Shown: positions 44,688 through 56,704 of the stretch, one piece after another
Position numbering within the stretch: the stretch's first letter is position 1
Layout of the letters: each line of letters starts with the position of its first letter
DNA from: Megalobrama amblycephala
Taxonomy: Eukaryota; Chordata; Actinopteri; Cypriniformes; Xenocyprididae
Direction of reading: 5' to 3'
Assembly (NCBI RefSeq): GCF_018812025.1
Contig: NC_063049.1
Location: 5,012,354-5,076,353, forward strand
Length of the DNA stretch: 64,000 bases
The notes under the pieces: model-generated
The model's database searches: none
What the model saw: the letters and a program-made list of their open reading frames with translations, nothing else
Told to the model about the DNA's origin: nothing
Made by a program: the position numbers and the translations under genes

Positions 44688-45174
44688 GCACATGTCTTTT
44701 AGACACCAAGTCTTTATGTTTTTGAACTCCCAGGAGCATACTTTAGAAGTCGAACTTTAGAATTCGTACATGGTTTACGCCAGCACCGAGAGCCTGAAGT
44801 GTTTTGAATGTGGACACTTTGGCCATAAACGCTTCGCATGTCCACATAAAGATGACCAACGTGCGTCTACATCTCGTGGTGATGTAAGTAATACCGATCA
44901 GCAAAGTGAAATTGAAGAGCAGAGAACTGAGGAGCAGGAAGAAGGGCTTACGGAGGAGGGCAAGATGCAGGAGGTGAGTGAGATTAATTTACATGCTGTG
45001 AGTGTGGAGAAAGCTGGATGTGGTTCTGTTCCTGATAAACATGGAGATGTAACAGAAGATATTGATAAGAGTAAGACCCAGACTGGTGTGGAATATGTTT
45101 GTGAAGTTAATGATGTGGCACAGGCTGAAAGCTTAGAGGAAAATATGGTTGATGAGATGGATAGTTTATCCTAG
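44688..45174 (+). pseudogene. LINE ORF1, 3' part with CCHC knuckle
   Basis: Reading resumes with HMSFRHQVFMFLN at 44688, the continuation of the block cut at 18067. After an in-frame stop near 44760 it goes on with ASTESLKCFECGHFGHKRF and ACPHK; the C-x2-C-x4-H-x4-C knuckle is at about 44800-44841. The rest is an acidic, Glu/Gln-rich tail ending at a stop at 45172-45174. Binding of the LINE RNA is the family role of this region. Confidence 0.8.
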
Positions 45175-45536
45175 TATACAGATGATGGAGTAGGAGATGA
45201 TGAACAGTGGACAGAGGGCTCAAAAGGAACTGATAAAGATTTGTATACTGTTGACGAAATTAATGCATTTCTTGATAAAACTAAAGGTGTTGAAGTAAGT
45301 AATTGCTAATATTGTTATTAGTAATATTGACAAGTTTATTGCTTCAGTGATGTGGGCTAGGAAGGTGAGTACTGAGTAGCTATGAGGAGCTCTCACAACA
45401 GAAGCAGTATCGTCTAAAAAAAACATTACTGGTCTTAGACAAGGCAAAAAGTCAGTGAAAGTGAGGGGGAAAACTAAATAATCTCAATGGCTTCTAACTT
45501 TTCTTTCTGTTTTTTCCTCTTCCTTTTCTCCTTGCT

Positions 45537-48500
45537 CATGGAAATCTTGCGGGTGGGATCAATTAATGTAAATGGAATGAGGGATGGGAGGAAAATTAGT
45601 TTACTATCAGTAATAATACGATTGAAAGATCTTTTACGATTGAGAGATTTCTTTTTCTTTTTTTTTTTTTTTTTTTTTGCATGAAACCCATAACAATCAA
45701 AGCAATGAGATTGGGGGTTGTGGTGGGAAGGAGAGAGAATTCTTAGTCATGGGACTAATTTAAGTTCAGGAGTGGCTGTGCTCTTTTCCCCTGTTCTCAA
45801 AGCTAAGATTTTATCAAAACATTAAGTGGCATTAGGGAGATTATTGGTTGTAAGGGCTGAAATCAAGAATTGTAATTTTTTGTTTGTGAACATCTAAGCT
45901 CCTAATATAGGAGAAGATAGAGTATAGCATTAAAAAAAAAAAAAAAAACAGCAGGATGTATTACGAGGAGATTGGAACTGCACTTTAGACTTTACACGAG
46001 ATAGGACTGGAGAAGAACCTCATGCAAAATCAGCAATTTTTTTTTAGCTAATATTATATAAAAAAATAACTTCTCAGATGTGTGGAGAGAGCATACTTCA
46101 TCAGTACGTCATTATACATGGATGAAAGTCAGCAATGGAGGCATTTCTGGTGCACGTTTGGATAGGTTTTATATATCACACAATTTTAGAAACAAGATTG
46201 TTAATACAGCTATCACCACAACTGCTCTTTCTGATCATAAACTTATTACAATTGAGTATATGCTAACTCAAAGAAAGCATATGAGTTATTACTGGCATTT
46301 TAATGTTAAAATTTTGGTAGAATTTTAAACTTTTTTGGGAATCCTGGAAAAGTGAAAAGTGCATTTAAGAAAGTATCATTCAATGGTGGGAAGTTGGTAA
46401 AGTGCACATAAAAGGGTTTTGTCAACAATATACATCTCATTCCTCTTTAGTTCTGAAAAAGACATTAGAGTGGCTGGAAAAAGAGATCATGGACATTGAA
46501 AAGAACATGAATGATGATGTTAGGAATCTACAAGAACTGTGGACTGAAAAAAAAATCACTTGTAAGTAACACTTGTAAGGAGCACTTGTAAGAAGTCGTT
46601 TTTTAGCAATAAGAGACATGGATGGACCTTCTTCTTATTTTATTTTATTTATTTTTTTTTTTAACGGAGCGAAAAGCAGGTCAAGAAAAACAGATGTATG
46701 TGTTAAAGGACAGCAATGGATGTACAGTAACACTTCAGACCCAATAGTAATGTGCAAACTTGCTGTGGATTTTTATTCTAATTTATATGCTGCTGACAAT
46801 TCAGATGAACAGTGCAGAAATCAACTGTTACAAGATCTTCCTGTTTTAACATTAGAACACAAAAAATCTTTAGACACTGAACTCTTTTGAGGAGATTACT
46901 GCTGCTGTTATGGGACTTTCCTCAGGATGTACACCGGGACTGGACGGATTACCTGCTGAATTTTATAAGAGTTTTTGGGATGTTATTGGTCATGATTATT
47001 TTGAGGTAATCCAAAAATGTTTCAAAGAAAGAGTTCTTCCTTTGAGTTGTCAGCGGGCAGGTGACCTGACATTCTTAAATAACTGGAGGCCTGTAGCAAA
47101 TTTAGGCTCTGATTATAATTTTTTTCAAAATGTTTGGCCAATAGGGTAAATGGCGTACTGCACATAATACATAAAGATCAGTCATATTGTATAAAAAAAT
47201 AGATCTATATTGGACAATTTACATTTGGTATGAGACATTTTTGACTTTGCCTCTTATGATAATACCAATATAGGTTTTCTGTCATTAGATCAGGAAAAGC
47301 CTTCGACAGAGTTGATCTTTTTTTTTTTTTTTGATACTTTAAAGGCTTTTGGTTTTAGAGACAAAATAAAACTGCTGTATGCTGAGGCCACATGTATGAT
47401 TAAAATAGCTGGTGGCCTTAGTATTCCTGTGAAAGTCAACAGAGGCATTTGTCAAGGTTGTCCTATTTCAGGTCAGCTTTATAGTATAGCCATTGAGCCT
47501 TTACTATGTAGACTGAGAAGACAGCTAACAGGTCTACAGGTCAATACATTGTATTTTAAGGGTCCTATCAAGCTATCTGCATATGCAGATGATGTCACAG
47601 TTTTAATCAGAAATCATAATGATGTTGAGTGTGTAAAAATGGCTTTGGAATGTTATGGGAATGCGTCTTCAGCCAAAGTTAATTGGCAAAAAAGTGATGC
47701 TTTGTGGTGTGGTCAAAACTTTATTAGTCCATCACTACCTGGCAGTTTGCAGTGGGGATGAGCGGGGTTTAAATATTTAGGTGTTTTTTTAGGGACAGAT
47801 GAATATATATATAAAAAATTGGGAGGGACTAGTAGAGAAAGTGTGTGCTCGGTTGTCTCACTGGAAATGGTTGCTACCCCAGATGTCCTATAGGGGGAGA
47901 ACCCTGGTCTGTAACAACTTGGTTGCATCATCATTGTGGCACAAAATGATGATTCTAGAGCCTCCAGAAGACCTAGTAAGAAGAATTCAACAGTGCCTGG
48001 TGGACTTCTTCTGGTCAGGACAGCACTGGTTGAAGACATCAGTGCTCTATCTGCCAATACAAGAAGGAGGACAGGGGTTGGTTGACATTAAATCCAGAGT
48101 CAGAGCTTTTAGACTCCAGGCAGCCCAGAGACTCCTATATGGATAGGATGTAAGCTAGGCTGGGGTAGCCTGTACCCTTCTAAAGAGAGCAGGCAATATG
48201 GGATTAGACCGCCACTTGTTTCTTGTGGACACTGAAAAACTAGACCTGACAGGACTGACACCTTTTTACAGATCAATGTTAAAAACATGGACATTTTTCA
48301 GTTTCTCTCATGAGCCAAATGGTGTGAAGGGGCTATGGCTGAGAGAAGAACCACTGTTTTTTTTTTTTTTTTTTAATTCAGCACTGGATTTAGACGCTTT
48401 TAAATCAGAATCCCTCAGAAAAATGTTGTGAACTGCAAACATTACCAAAATTGGACATTTTGTTTCTGAGGAAGGATGAATTTCTGCTGAAAACTTGGCT

Positions 48501-49357
48501 TTAAAACTGGGAATGAGATCAGTTCGAGTGGCAGATAGACTGTTGATTCAAATCTTTGAGATTTTACCATCTGATTAGACTGTCATTAGAGACACCGGTT
48601 GGAGAGGAGGAGACTTCTGTCTTCCCAGACCTGAATTTTTCAGCTGATATTAGAACATGGCAAGAAATGGAGAATGGTTTGCTTTCTTTTAAGACACCCC
48701 AGCTGGAACTTTTTAGAAATGCTGGAAAAAAGCTATTTATGTACTGTGTGTAAAGGTGTCCCATCTTCTTCAGCTTCAGAATGTGAGAGAGTCGAAATGG
48801 CAAGATATTTTTGGGTCAAGCGCTTCCTCTGAAGGTTGCTGGAGGACCGTACAAACCTCCTATTCAGAAAAGAACTGGAGCCCTACAGTGGAGGATTGTG
48901 CATTGTATAATAGCCACAAACAGACACAGAGTACACCTCAATCCACAGGTTGGGGAGGGTCATTTTTGTGGAGTACAAGAAACTGTGTTTCATTTATTTT
49001 TGAATTGTGTGAGATTACAGCCATTATTTTATAAAATGGAAGAGTGGTGTCAAACCCTGGGGGAAATATTTGTACCTGAAAGGTTTATTTTTAGACCAAA
49101 GTACAGCAGAAGTAAAATGAGGAGTCATGTTTTATTAAACTTCTTATTTGGGCAAGCAAAGATGGCTATATGGTTGTCAAGAAAAAGTAAATTGAATGAT
49201 AGGGGATCAACTGATGCTATTTCAATATTGAAGGATTAATAAAATCCCTTATTAATATAGAGTATAGTTATTATACGTTGATAAATGACCTGCAGATGTT
49301 CAAATATAAATGGGAAGTTAATCAATGTATTTGTGAAGTTGACTCTAATGAAGGCTA
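45537..49357 (+). pseudogene. LINE ORF2 (endonuclease plus reverse transcriptase)
   Basis: The apurinic-endonuclease start MEILRVGSINVNGMRDGRK is at 45537. Endonuclease pieces continue to about 46320 (SGARLDRFYIS, ALSDHKLI). Reverse-transcriptase motifs follow in order: GCTPGLDGLPAEFYKSFW (46925), NNWRPVA (47080), AFDRVD (47299-47316), NRGICQGCPISGQLYS (about 47440) and the catalytic AYADDV (47579-47596). A C-terminal Cys/His region (VQETVFHLFLNC) lies near 48980-49010 and the last frame ends EVDSNEG at 49357. Frameshifts and T-runs interrupt it at 45651, 46640, 47319 and 48357. Confidence 0.85.
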
Positions 49358-49474
49358 AGTTCCCTTTCGAGGGAACTATCGACGCTGCGTGGTAACGCAT
49401 TGGGAACCTTCTGCGTGATGTCGTCACTGAAGCACTCATGTATCTAACCAATCGCGTAGCGAGACGTCAGAGAC
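49358..49474. repeat. Cyprinid-type repeat fragment before gap
   Basis: Starts at TTCCCTTTCGAGGGAAC (itself a palindrome) and includes GACGCTGCGTGG, GTGATGTCGTCACTGAAGC and CGCGTAGCGAGACGTCAGAG. I recognise the family from carp-like genomes. It is cut by the assembly gap. Confidence 0.6.
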
Positions 49475-50474
49475 NNNNNNNNNNNNNNNNNNNNNNNNNN
49501 NNNNNNNNNNNNNNNNNNNNNNNNNNNNNNNNNNNNNNNNNNNNNNNNNNNNNNNNNNNNNNNNNNNNNNNNNNNNNNNNNNNNNNNNNNNNNNNNNNNN
49601 NNNNNNNNNNNNNNNNNNNNNNNNNNNNNNNNNNNNNNNNNNNNNNNNNNNNNNNNNNNNNNNNNNNNNNNNNNNNNNNNNNNNNNNNNNNNNNNNNNNN
49701 NNNNNNNNNNNNNNNNNNNNNNNNNNNNNNNNNNNNNNNNNNNNNNNNNNNNNNNNNNNNNNNNNNNNNNNNNNNNNNNNNNNNNNNNNNNNNNNNNNNN
49801 NNNNNNNNNNNNNNNNNNNNNNNNNNNNNNNNNNNNNNNNNNNNNNNNNNNNNNNNNNNNNNNNNNNNNNNNNNNNNNNNNNNNNNNNNNNNNNNNNNNN
49901 NNNNNNNNNNNNNNNNNNNNNNNNNNNNNNNNNNNNNNNNNNNNNNNNNNNNNNNNNNNNNNNNNNNNNNNNNNNNNNNNNNNNNNNNNNNNNNNNNNNN
50001 NNNNNNNNNNNNNNNNNNNNNNNNNNNNNNNNNNNNNNNNNNNNNNNNNNNNNNNNNNNNNNNNNNNNNNNNNNNNNNNNNNNNNNNNNNNNNNNNNNNN
50101 NNNNNNNNNNNNNNNNNNNNNNNNNNNNNNNNNNNNNNNNNNNNNNNNNNNNNNNNNNNNNNNNNNNNNNNNNNNNNNNNNNNNNNNNNNNNNNNNNNNN
50201 NNNNNNNNNNNNNNNNNNNNNNNNNNNNNNNNNNNNNNNNNNNNNNNNNNNNNNNNNNNNNNNNNNNNNNNNNNNNNNNNNNNNNNNNNNNNNNNNNNNN
50301 NNNNNNNNNNNNNNNNNNNNNNNNNNNNNNNNNNNNNNNNNNNNNNNNNNNNNNNNNNNNNNNNNNNNNNNNNNNNNNNNNNNNNNNNNNNNNNNNNNNN
50401 NNNNNNNNNNNNNNNNNNNNNNNNNNNNNNNNNNNNNNNNNNNNNNNNNNNNNNNNNNNNNNNNNNNNNNNNNN
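49475..50474. other. Assembly gap, 1000 N
   Basis: Exactly 1000 N, a placeholder length. It lies at the edge of the 1.69-kb tandem array, so extra array copies are the likely missing content. Confidence 0.99.
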
Positions 50475-51602
50475 TGCAAGCGTGTTTAATATATGGACCA
50501 AATTTTCAGACCTTTTTCAAGGGGGCGCTGTTGAGCCCCCCTGCCACGCCCGGGTACCAGCTTCTGCCCGGCCCTGTTGGCCGCGGATTCCAATGTGTGT
50601 GCCAATTTTCAAAGAGTTTTTGAGCATGTTAAGGCCCCCAAAAAGCCCGGAAGACGGAAAAAAAATAAAAAAAAAATAATAAAAAAAAAAAATAAAAAAA
50701 TAAATATAGCTGAGAGCAGCGATGGCGGGCCAAGCCCGGTGGCACCGCCACCCCGGGGGCTTCAGGGCAACTGTGCACAGCGGGCAATAGGCACTTAAAA
50801 CGGTTAAACATCAAAGGACTATGTCAAATTCACTCCACATTTACTGCACTACAAGGTGCCACTATAGAGCCCCTCCTCCCTGCCCATTTTCAAAGGATTA
50901 CATGTGCCAAGTTTTAACATTATTCTGATGAATTTTGAAGCAAATCAGGTAAAAATAAGAGGGTGATCTCAATGTATGCTGAAAGTGACACATTTTCTGC
51001 TTCCAGTTGGTGGCGCTATGACTTTGAATCACAATAGTCACATCCATGTGATCAGCCTTGTACAACGAAGACTAAGCCGAAGTTTCATCAAAATCAATTA
51101 ATGTATGCAGAAGTTATAACACTTTGTTTCCCTTTTCTTGCCATAAATTCGTTGCCTCGCCACGGCCAAACCGTTTGAGATATCCAAAATCCGTTTGCAA
51201 TTAAACAACTTCAATGTGTTAGCAACAAGTTAAAAAAAGCTTGGTGTAAATTGGATAAACCCTGTAGGAAGTAGTAGTATAAAATTCATAGCCTGTTTTT
51301 TCAAAAAATTAACATTCAAACCAAAATAGCTGACTTCCTGTTGGTCGGAGCTAATGAATGTAAATTAGAAAATTGTCCGGCTTGATGAGAACAATATGTG
51401 TACCAAGTTTGGTGACTGTAGGAAAAACAAACCCCCCCACTTTTGTCAAAAGGTGGCGCTACTGAGCCCTCCACCACGCCCATTTCTATGGCTTTGTCCA
51501 TGTCTACTGGTTGACAATATTGATGTGTGTGTCGAGTTTCATGCAATTTGAAGCATGTTAAGAGCCTCAAAAACACTCAAGAATATTATTACAGTTTGAC
51601 CT

Positions 51603-51616
51603 GTTGCCATGGCAAC
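51603..51616. promoter_or_regulatory. Perfect X-box palindrome in array unit 1
   Basis: GTTGCCATGGCAAC, the ideal RFX-type X-box. Equivalent copies are at 53296-53309 and 54981-54994. Binding is untested. Confidence 0.5.
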
Positions 51617-52347
51617 AATATTTCAAATATCAAAAATCCTGTCATAGGTCTACATCTGCTGTGTATTGACATTACACTGATGAAGTTTGAAGCAAATCAG
51701 GTAAAAATAAGAGGGTGATCTCAAAACATTTCAAAAAGTGATACACTTCCTGCTGCCAGTTGGTGGCGCTATAACTTTGACTCACAATAGTCACATACAT
51801 GTGATCAGACTCCTATAACGAACACACTTGTGAAGTTTCATAAAGATCAATATATGTATGCAGACGTTATAACACATTTCCTGTTTCCTTTTTCTCGCCA
51901 TAAATTCGTTGCCTCGCCACGGACAAACCGTTCGAGATATCAAAAATCCCTGGCAATTTTTAATCATCAGTGTCTTGACTTCATGCTGACCGAGTTTGGT
52001 GGCGATCGGATTAATCGTCTAGGAGGAGTATATCAAATTCCAGAGCATGCGTTTTTCAAACAACCCTTAATAGCTGACTTCCTGTTGGCGTGACGTTTAA
52101 CTTAGAGCACGAAAGTTGTTTGGCCCGATGAGGTCTATATGTGTACCGAGTTTCAGACTAATACGTGCAAGCGTGTTTAATATATGGACCAAATTTTCAG
52201 ACCTTTTTCAAGGGGGCGCTGTTGAGCCCCCCTGCCACGCCCGGGTACCAGCTTCTGCCGGCCCTGTTGGCCGCGGATTCCAATGTGTGTGCCAATTTTC
52301 AAGAGTTTTTGAGCATGTTAAGGCCCCCAAAAAGCCCCGGAAGACGG

Positions 52348-52392
<45 letters not shown>

Positions 52393-53295
52393 ATAATAAA
52401 TATAGCTGCGAGCAGCGATGGCGGGCCAAGCCCGGTGGCACCGCCACCCGGTGGCTTCAGGGCAACTGTGCACAGCGGGCAATAGGCACTTAAAACGGTT
52501 AACATCAAAGGACTATGTCAAATTCACTCCACATTTACTGCACTACAAGGTGCCACTATAGAGCCCCTCCTCCCTGCCCATTTTCAAAGGATTACATGTG
52601 CCAAGTTTTAACATTATTCTGATGAATTTTGAAGCAAATCAGGTAAAAATAAGAGGGTGATCTCAATGTATGCTGAAAGTGACACATTTTCTGCTTCCAG
52701 TTGGTGGCGCTATTACTTTGAATCACAATAGTCACATCCATGTGATCAGCCTTGTACAACGAAGACTAAGCCGAAGTTTCATCAAAATCAATTAATGTAT
52801 GCAGAAGTTATAACACTTTGTTTCCCTTTTCTTGCCATAAATTCGTTGCCTCGCCACGGCCAAACCGTTTGAGATATCCAAAATCCGTTTGCAATTAAAC
52901 AACTTCAATGTGTTAGCAACAAGTTAAAAAAAGTTTGGTGTAAATTGGATAAACCCTGTAGGAGCAGTAGTATAAAATTCATAGCCTGTTTTTTCAAAAA
53001 ATTAACATTCAAACCAAAATAGCTGACTTCCTGTTGGTCGGAGCTAATGAATGTAAATTAGAAAATTGTCCGGCTTGATGAGAACAATATGTGTACCGAG
53101 TTTGGTGATTGTAGGAAAAACTAACCCCCCACTTTTGTCAAAAGGTGGCGCTACTGAGCCCCTCCACCACGCCCATTTCTATGGCTTTGTCCATGTCTAC
53201 TGGTTGACAATATTGATGTGTGTGTCGAGTTTCATGCAATTTGAAGCATGTTAAGAGCCTCAAAAACACTCAAGAATATTATTACAGTTTGACCT

Positions 53296-53309
53296 GTTGC
53301 CATGGCAAC
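53296..53309. promoter_or_regulatory. Perfect X-box palindrome in array unit 2
   Basis: GTTGCCATGGCAAC, same position within the unit as at 51603. Confidence 0.5.
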
Positions 53310-54041
53310 AATATTTCAAATATCAAAAATCCTGTCATAGGTCTACATCTGCTGTGTATTGACATTACACTGATGAAGTTTGAAGCAAATCAGGTAAAAA
53401 TAAGAGGGTGATCTCAAAACATTTCAAAAAGTGATACACTTCCTGCTGCCAGTTGGTGGCGCTATAACTTTGACTCACAATAGTCACATCCATGTGATCA
53501 GACTCCTATAACGAACACACTCGTGAAGTTTCATAAAGATCAATATATGTATGCAGACGTTATAACACATTTCCTGTTTCCTTTTTCTCGCCATAAATTC
53601 GTTGCCTCGCCACGGCCAAACCGTTCGAGATATCAAAAATCCCCTGGCAATTTTTAATCATCAGTGTCTTGACTTCATGCTGACCGAGTTTGGTGGCGAT
53701 CGGATTAATCGTCTAGGAGGAGTATATCAAATTCCAGAGCATGCGTTTTTCAAACAACCCTTAATAGCTGACTTCCTGTTGGCGTGGTGTTTAACTTAGA
53801 GCACGAAAGTTGTTCGGCCCGATGAGGTCTATATGTGTACTGAGTTTCATACTAATACGTGCAAGCGTGTTTAATATATGGACCAAATTTTCAGACTTTT
53901 TTCAAGGGGGCGCTGTCGAGCCCCCCTGCCACGCCCGGGTACCAGCCTCTCCGGCGTCCTAATGGCCGCGGATTCCAATGTGTGTGCCAATTTTCAAGAG
54001 TTTTTGAGCATGTTAAGGCCCCCAAAAAGCCCCGGAAGACG

Positions 54042-54076
<35 letters not shown>

Positions 54077-54980
54077 ATAAATATAGCTGCGAGCAGCGAT
54101 GGCGGGCCCAAGCCCGGTGGCACCGCCACCCCGGTGGCTTCAGGGCAACTGTGCACAGCGGGCAATAGGCACTTAAAACGGTTAAACATCAAAGGACTAT
54201 GTCAAATTCACTCCACATTTACTGCACTACAAGGTGCCACTATAGAGCCCCTCCTCCCTGCCCATTTTCAAAGGATTACATGTGCCAAGTTTTAACATTA
54301 TTCTGATGAATTTTGAAGCAAATCAGGTAAAAATAAGAGGGTGATCTCAATGTATGCTGAAAGTGACACATTTTCTGCTTCCAGTTGGTGGCGCTATTAC
54401 TTTGAATCACAATAGTCACATCCATGTGATCAGCCTTGTACAACGAAGACTAAGCCGAAGTTTCATCAAAATCAATTAATGTATGCAGAAGTTATAACAC
54501 TTTGTTTCCCTTTTCTTGCCATAAATTCGTTGCCTCGCCACGGCCAAACCGTTTGAGATATCCAAAATCCGTTTGCAATTAAACAACTTCAATGTGTTAG
54601 CAACAAGTTAAAAAAAGTTTGGTGTAAATTGGATAAACCCTGTAGGAGCAGTAGTATAAAATTCATAGCCTGTTTTTTCAAAAAATTAACATTCAAACCA
54701 AAATAGCTGACTTCCTGTTGGTCGGAGCTAATGAATGTAAATTAGAAAATTGTCCGGCTTGATGAGAACAATATGTGTACCGAGTTTGGTGATTGTAGGA
54801 AAAACTAACCCCCCCACTTTTGTCAAAAGGTGGCGCTACTGAGCCCCTCCACCACGCCCATTTCTATGGCTTTGTCCATGTCTACTGGTTGACAATATTG
54901 ATGTGTGTGTCGAGTTTCATGCAATTTGAAGCATGTTAAGAGCCTCAAAAACACTCAAGAATATTATTACAGTTTGACCT

Positions 54981-54994
54981 GTTGCCATGGCAAC
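54981..54994. promoter_or_regulatory. Perfect X-box palindrome in array unit 3
   Basis: GTTGCCATGGCAAC, same position within the unit as at 51603. Confidence 0.5.
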
Positions 54995-55727
54995 AATATT
55001 TCAAATATCAAAAATCCTGTCATAGGTCTACATCTGCTGTGTATTGACATTACACTGATGAAGTTTGAAGCAAATCAGGTAAAAATAAGAGGGTGATCTC
55101 AAAACATTTCAAAAAGTGATACACTTCCTGCTGCCAGTTGGTGGCGCTATAACTTTGACTCACAATAGTCACATCCATGTGATCAGACTCCTATAACGAA
55201 CACACTCGTGAAGTTTCATAAAGATCAATATATGTATGCAGACGTTATAACACATTTCCTGTTTCCTTTTTCTCGCCATAAATTCGTTGCCTCGCCACGG
55301 CCAAACCGTTCGAGATATCAAAAATCCCCTGGCAATTTTTAATCATCAGTGTCTTGACTTCATGCTGACCGAGTTTGGTGGCGATCGGATTAATCGTCTA
55401 GGAGGAGTATATCAAATTCCAGAGCATGCGTTTTTCAAACAACCCTTAATAGCTGACTTCCTGTTGGCGTGGTGTTTAACTTAGAGCACGAAAGTTGTTC
55501 GGCCCGATGAGGTCTATATGTGTACTGAGTTTCATACTAATACGTGCAAGCGTGTTTAATATATGGACCAAATTTTCAGACTTTTTTCAAGGGGGCGCTG
55601 TCGAGCCCCCCTGCCACGCCCGGGTACCAGCCTCTCCGGCGTCCTAATGGCCGCGGATTCCAATGTGTGTGCCAATTTTCAAGAGTTTTTGAGCATGTTA
55701 AGGCCCCCAAAAAGCCCCGGAAGACGG

Positions 55728-55760
<33 letters not shown>

Positions 55761-55762
<2 letters not shown>

Positions 55763-56095
55763 ATAATAATCCTTAGAAGAACAAGAGGGCCCTGCGCGAA
55801 TTTTCGCTTGGGCCCTAATAATCCTTAGAAGAACAAGAGGGCCCTGCGCGAATTTTCGCTTGGGCCCTAATAATAATCCTTAGAAGAACAAGAGGGCCCT
55901 GCGCGAATTTTCGCTTGGGCCCTAATAATAATCCTTAGAAAAACAAGAGGGCCCTGCGCGAATTTTCGCTTGGGCCCTAATAATCCTTAGAAGAACAAGA
56001 GGGCCCTGCGCGCTTAATTCGCTTGGGCCCTAATAATAATAATCCTTAGAAGAACAAGAGGGCCCTGCGCGCTTAATTCGCTTGGGCCCTAATAA
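55761..56095. repeat. Six tandem 52-59-bp hairpin repeats
   Basis: Each copy is (TAA)n-TCCTTAGAAGAACAAG followed by a hairpin AGGGCCC...GGGCCCT. In four copies the inner stem is GCGAA/TTCGC; in the last two it is GCG/CGC around CTTAATT. Copies differ mainly in the number of TAA steps. The array directly follows the A run that ends the last 1.69-kb unit. Confidence 0.92.
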
Positions 56096-56704
56096 CAAAA
56101 TGTGTTTTTTTTAAAATAAGCAATATTTCCTTTGTGATTTAATAATTTGTGCTTCAGGAAGCTACAGTTTACTGAATAGAATTTAAATTATTAATTTGAC
56201 AATTTTATATAAATAAAAAAAGTAAAGAAGTAAAATCTGTAAAATCTGTAAACCTGTACAGCTCCTCTAAACACAACTACTAATATGTTTATTTGATTTG
56301 ATTTAGTTAAATAAAACAAAAGAACATGAACAATTTTTATTCTTATAATAAATATATTAAAGCCACCTCAGATAAACAAAAACTAGTCATTTCATCCTTT
56401 CATTGAAACAATTTTCTCATTTGTTTTAGGGTAGGAAATTTATAGTGGAGTGGAGTTTTATGCAGTGAACCCGGAGCTTCTTTCCAGTAAGTGTGAAGCA
56501 GGAAACGTAAAACGTGGTGGTGAGGAGCTGTCGAGTGATTACTGAATGCTTTGAGTCAGGAGAAGAAATTGTTAATCCAGTAATCCAGTAATCCATTCTG
56601 CAAGTGATCCAATTTGTCTTATAAAAAAAAAAAAAAAAGAAAAGAAAAAAAAAAAAAAGAGGGTTTACATACAAGATAGAAATGAATAGTTAGCAATAGT
56701 ACTG
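56096..56704. other. Unassigned AT-rich sequence
   Basis: No gene recognised. Contains A-rich tracts at 56622-56658. The minus-strand frame 56426-56674 is driven by the homopolymer. Confidence 0.4.

Larger units (their letters stand above)
50475..55760. repeat. Tandem array of ~1.69-kb units (~3.1 copies)
   Basis: TGCAAGCGTGTTTAATATAT recurs at 50475, 52166, 53860 and 55545 (periods 1691, 1694 and 1685). Each unit has two related halves about 755 bp apart, each with GTTGGTGGCGCTAT..ACTTTGA, AATAGTCACAT and AATTCGTTGCCTCGCCACGG. Each ends in a long A run plus TAATAA, then TATAGCTGCGAGCAGCGATG. The second and third units are almost identical; the first is more divergent. No protein is encoded; Lys-rich ORFs come from the A runs. 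Confidence 0.92.

Noticed and set aside
49436..50679. ORFs of 344-413 codons
   Set aside because: They consist almost wholly of N positions in the assembly gap.
52116..55828. Lys-rich and Phe-rich ORFs repeated in each array unit
   Set aside because: They are created by A/T homopolymers at unit junctions; no domain and no conservation of a start outside the tandem copies.
55761..56095. CRISPR-like direct repeats of 52-59 bp
   Set aside because: Copies are adjacent with no unique spacers; they differ only in TAA count and stem variant.
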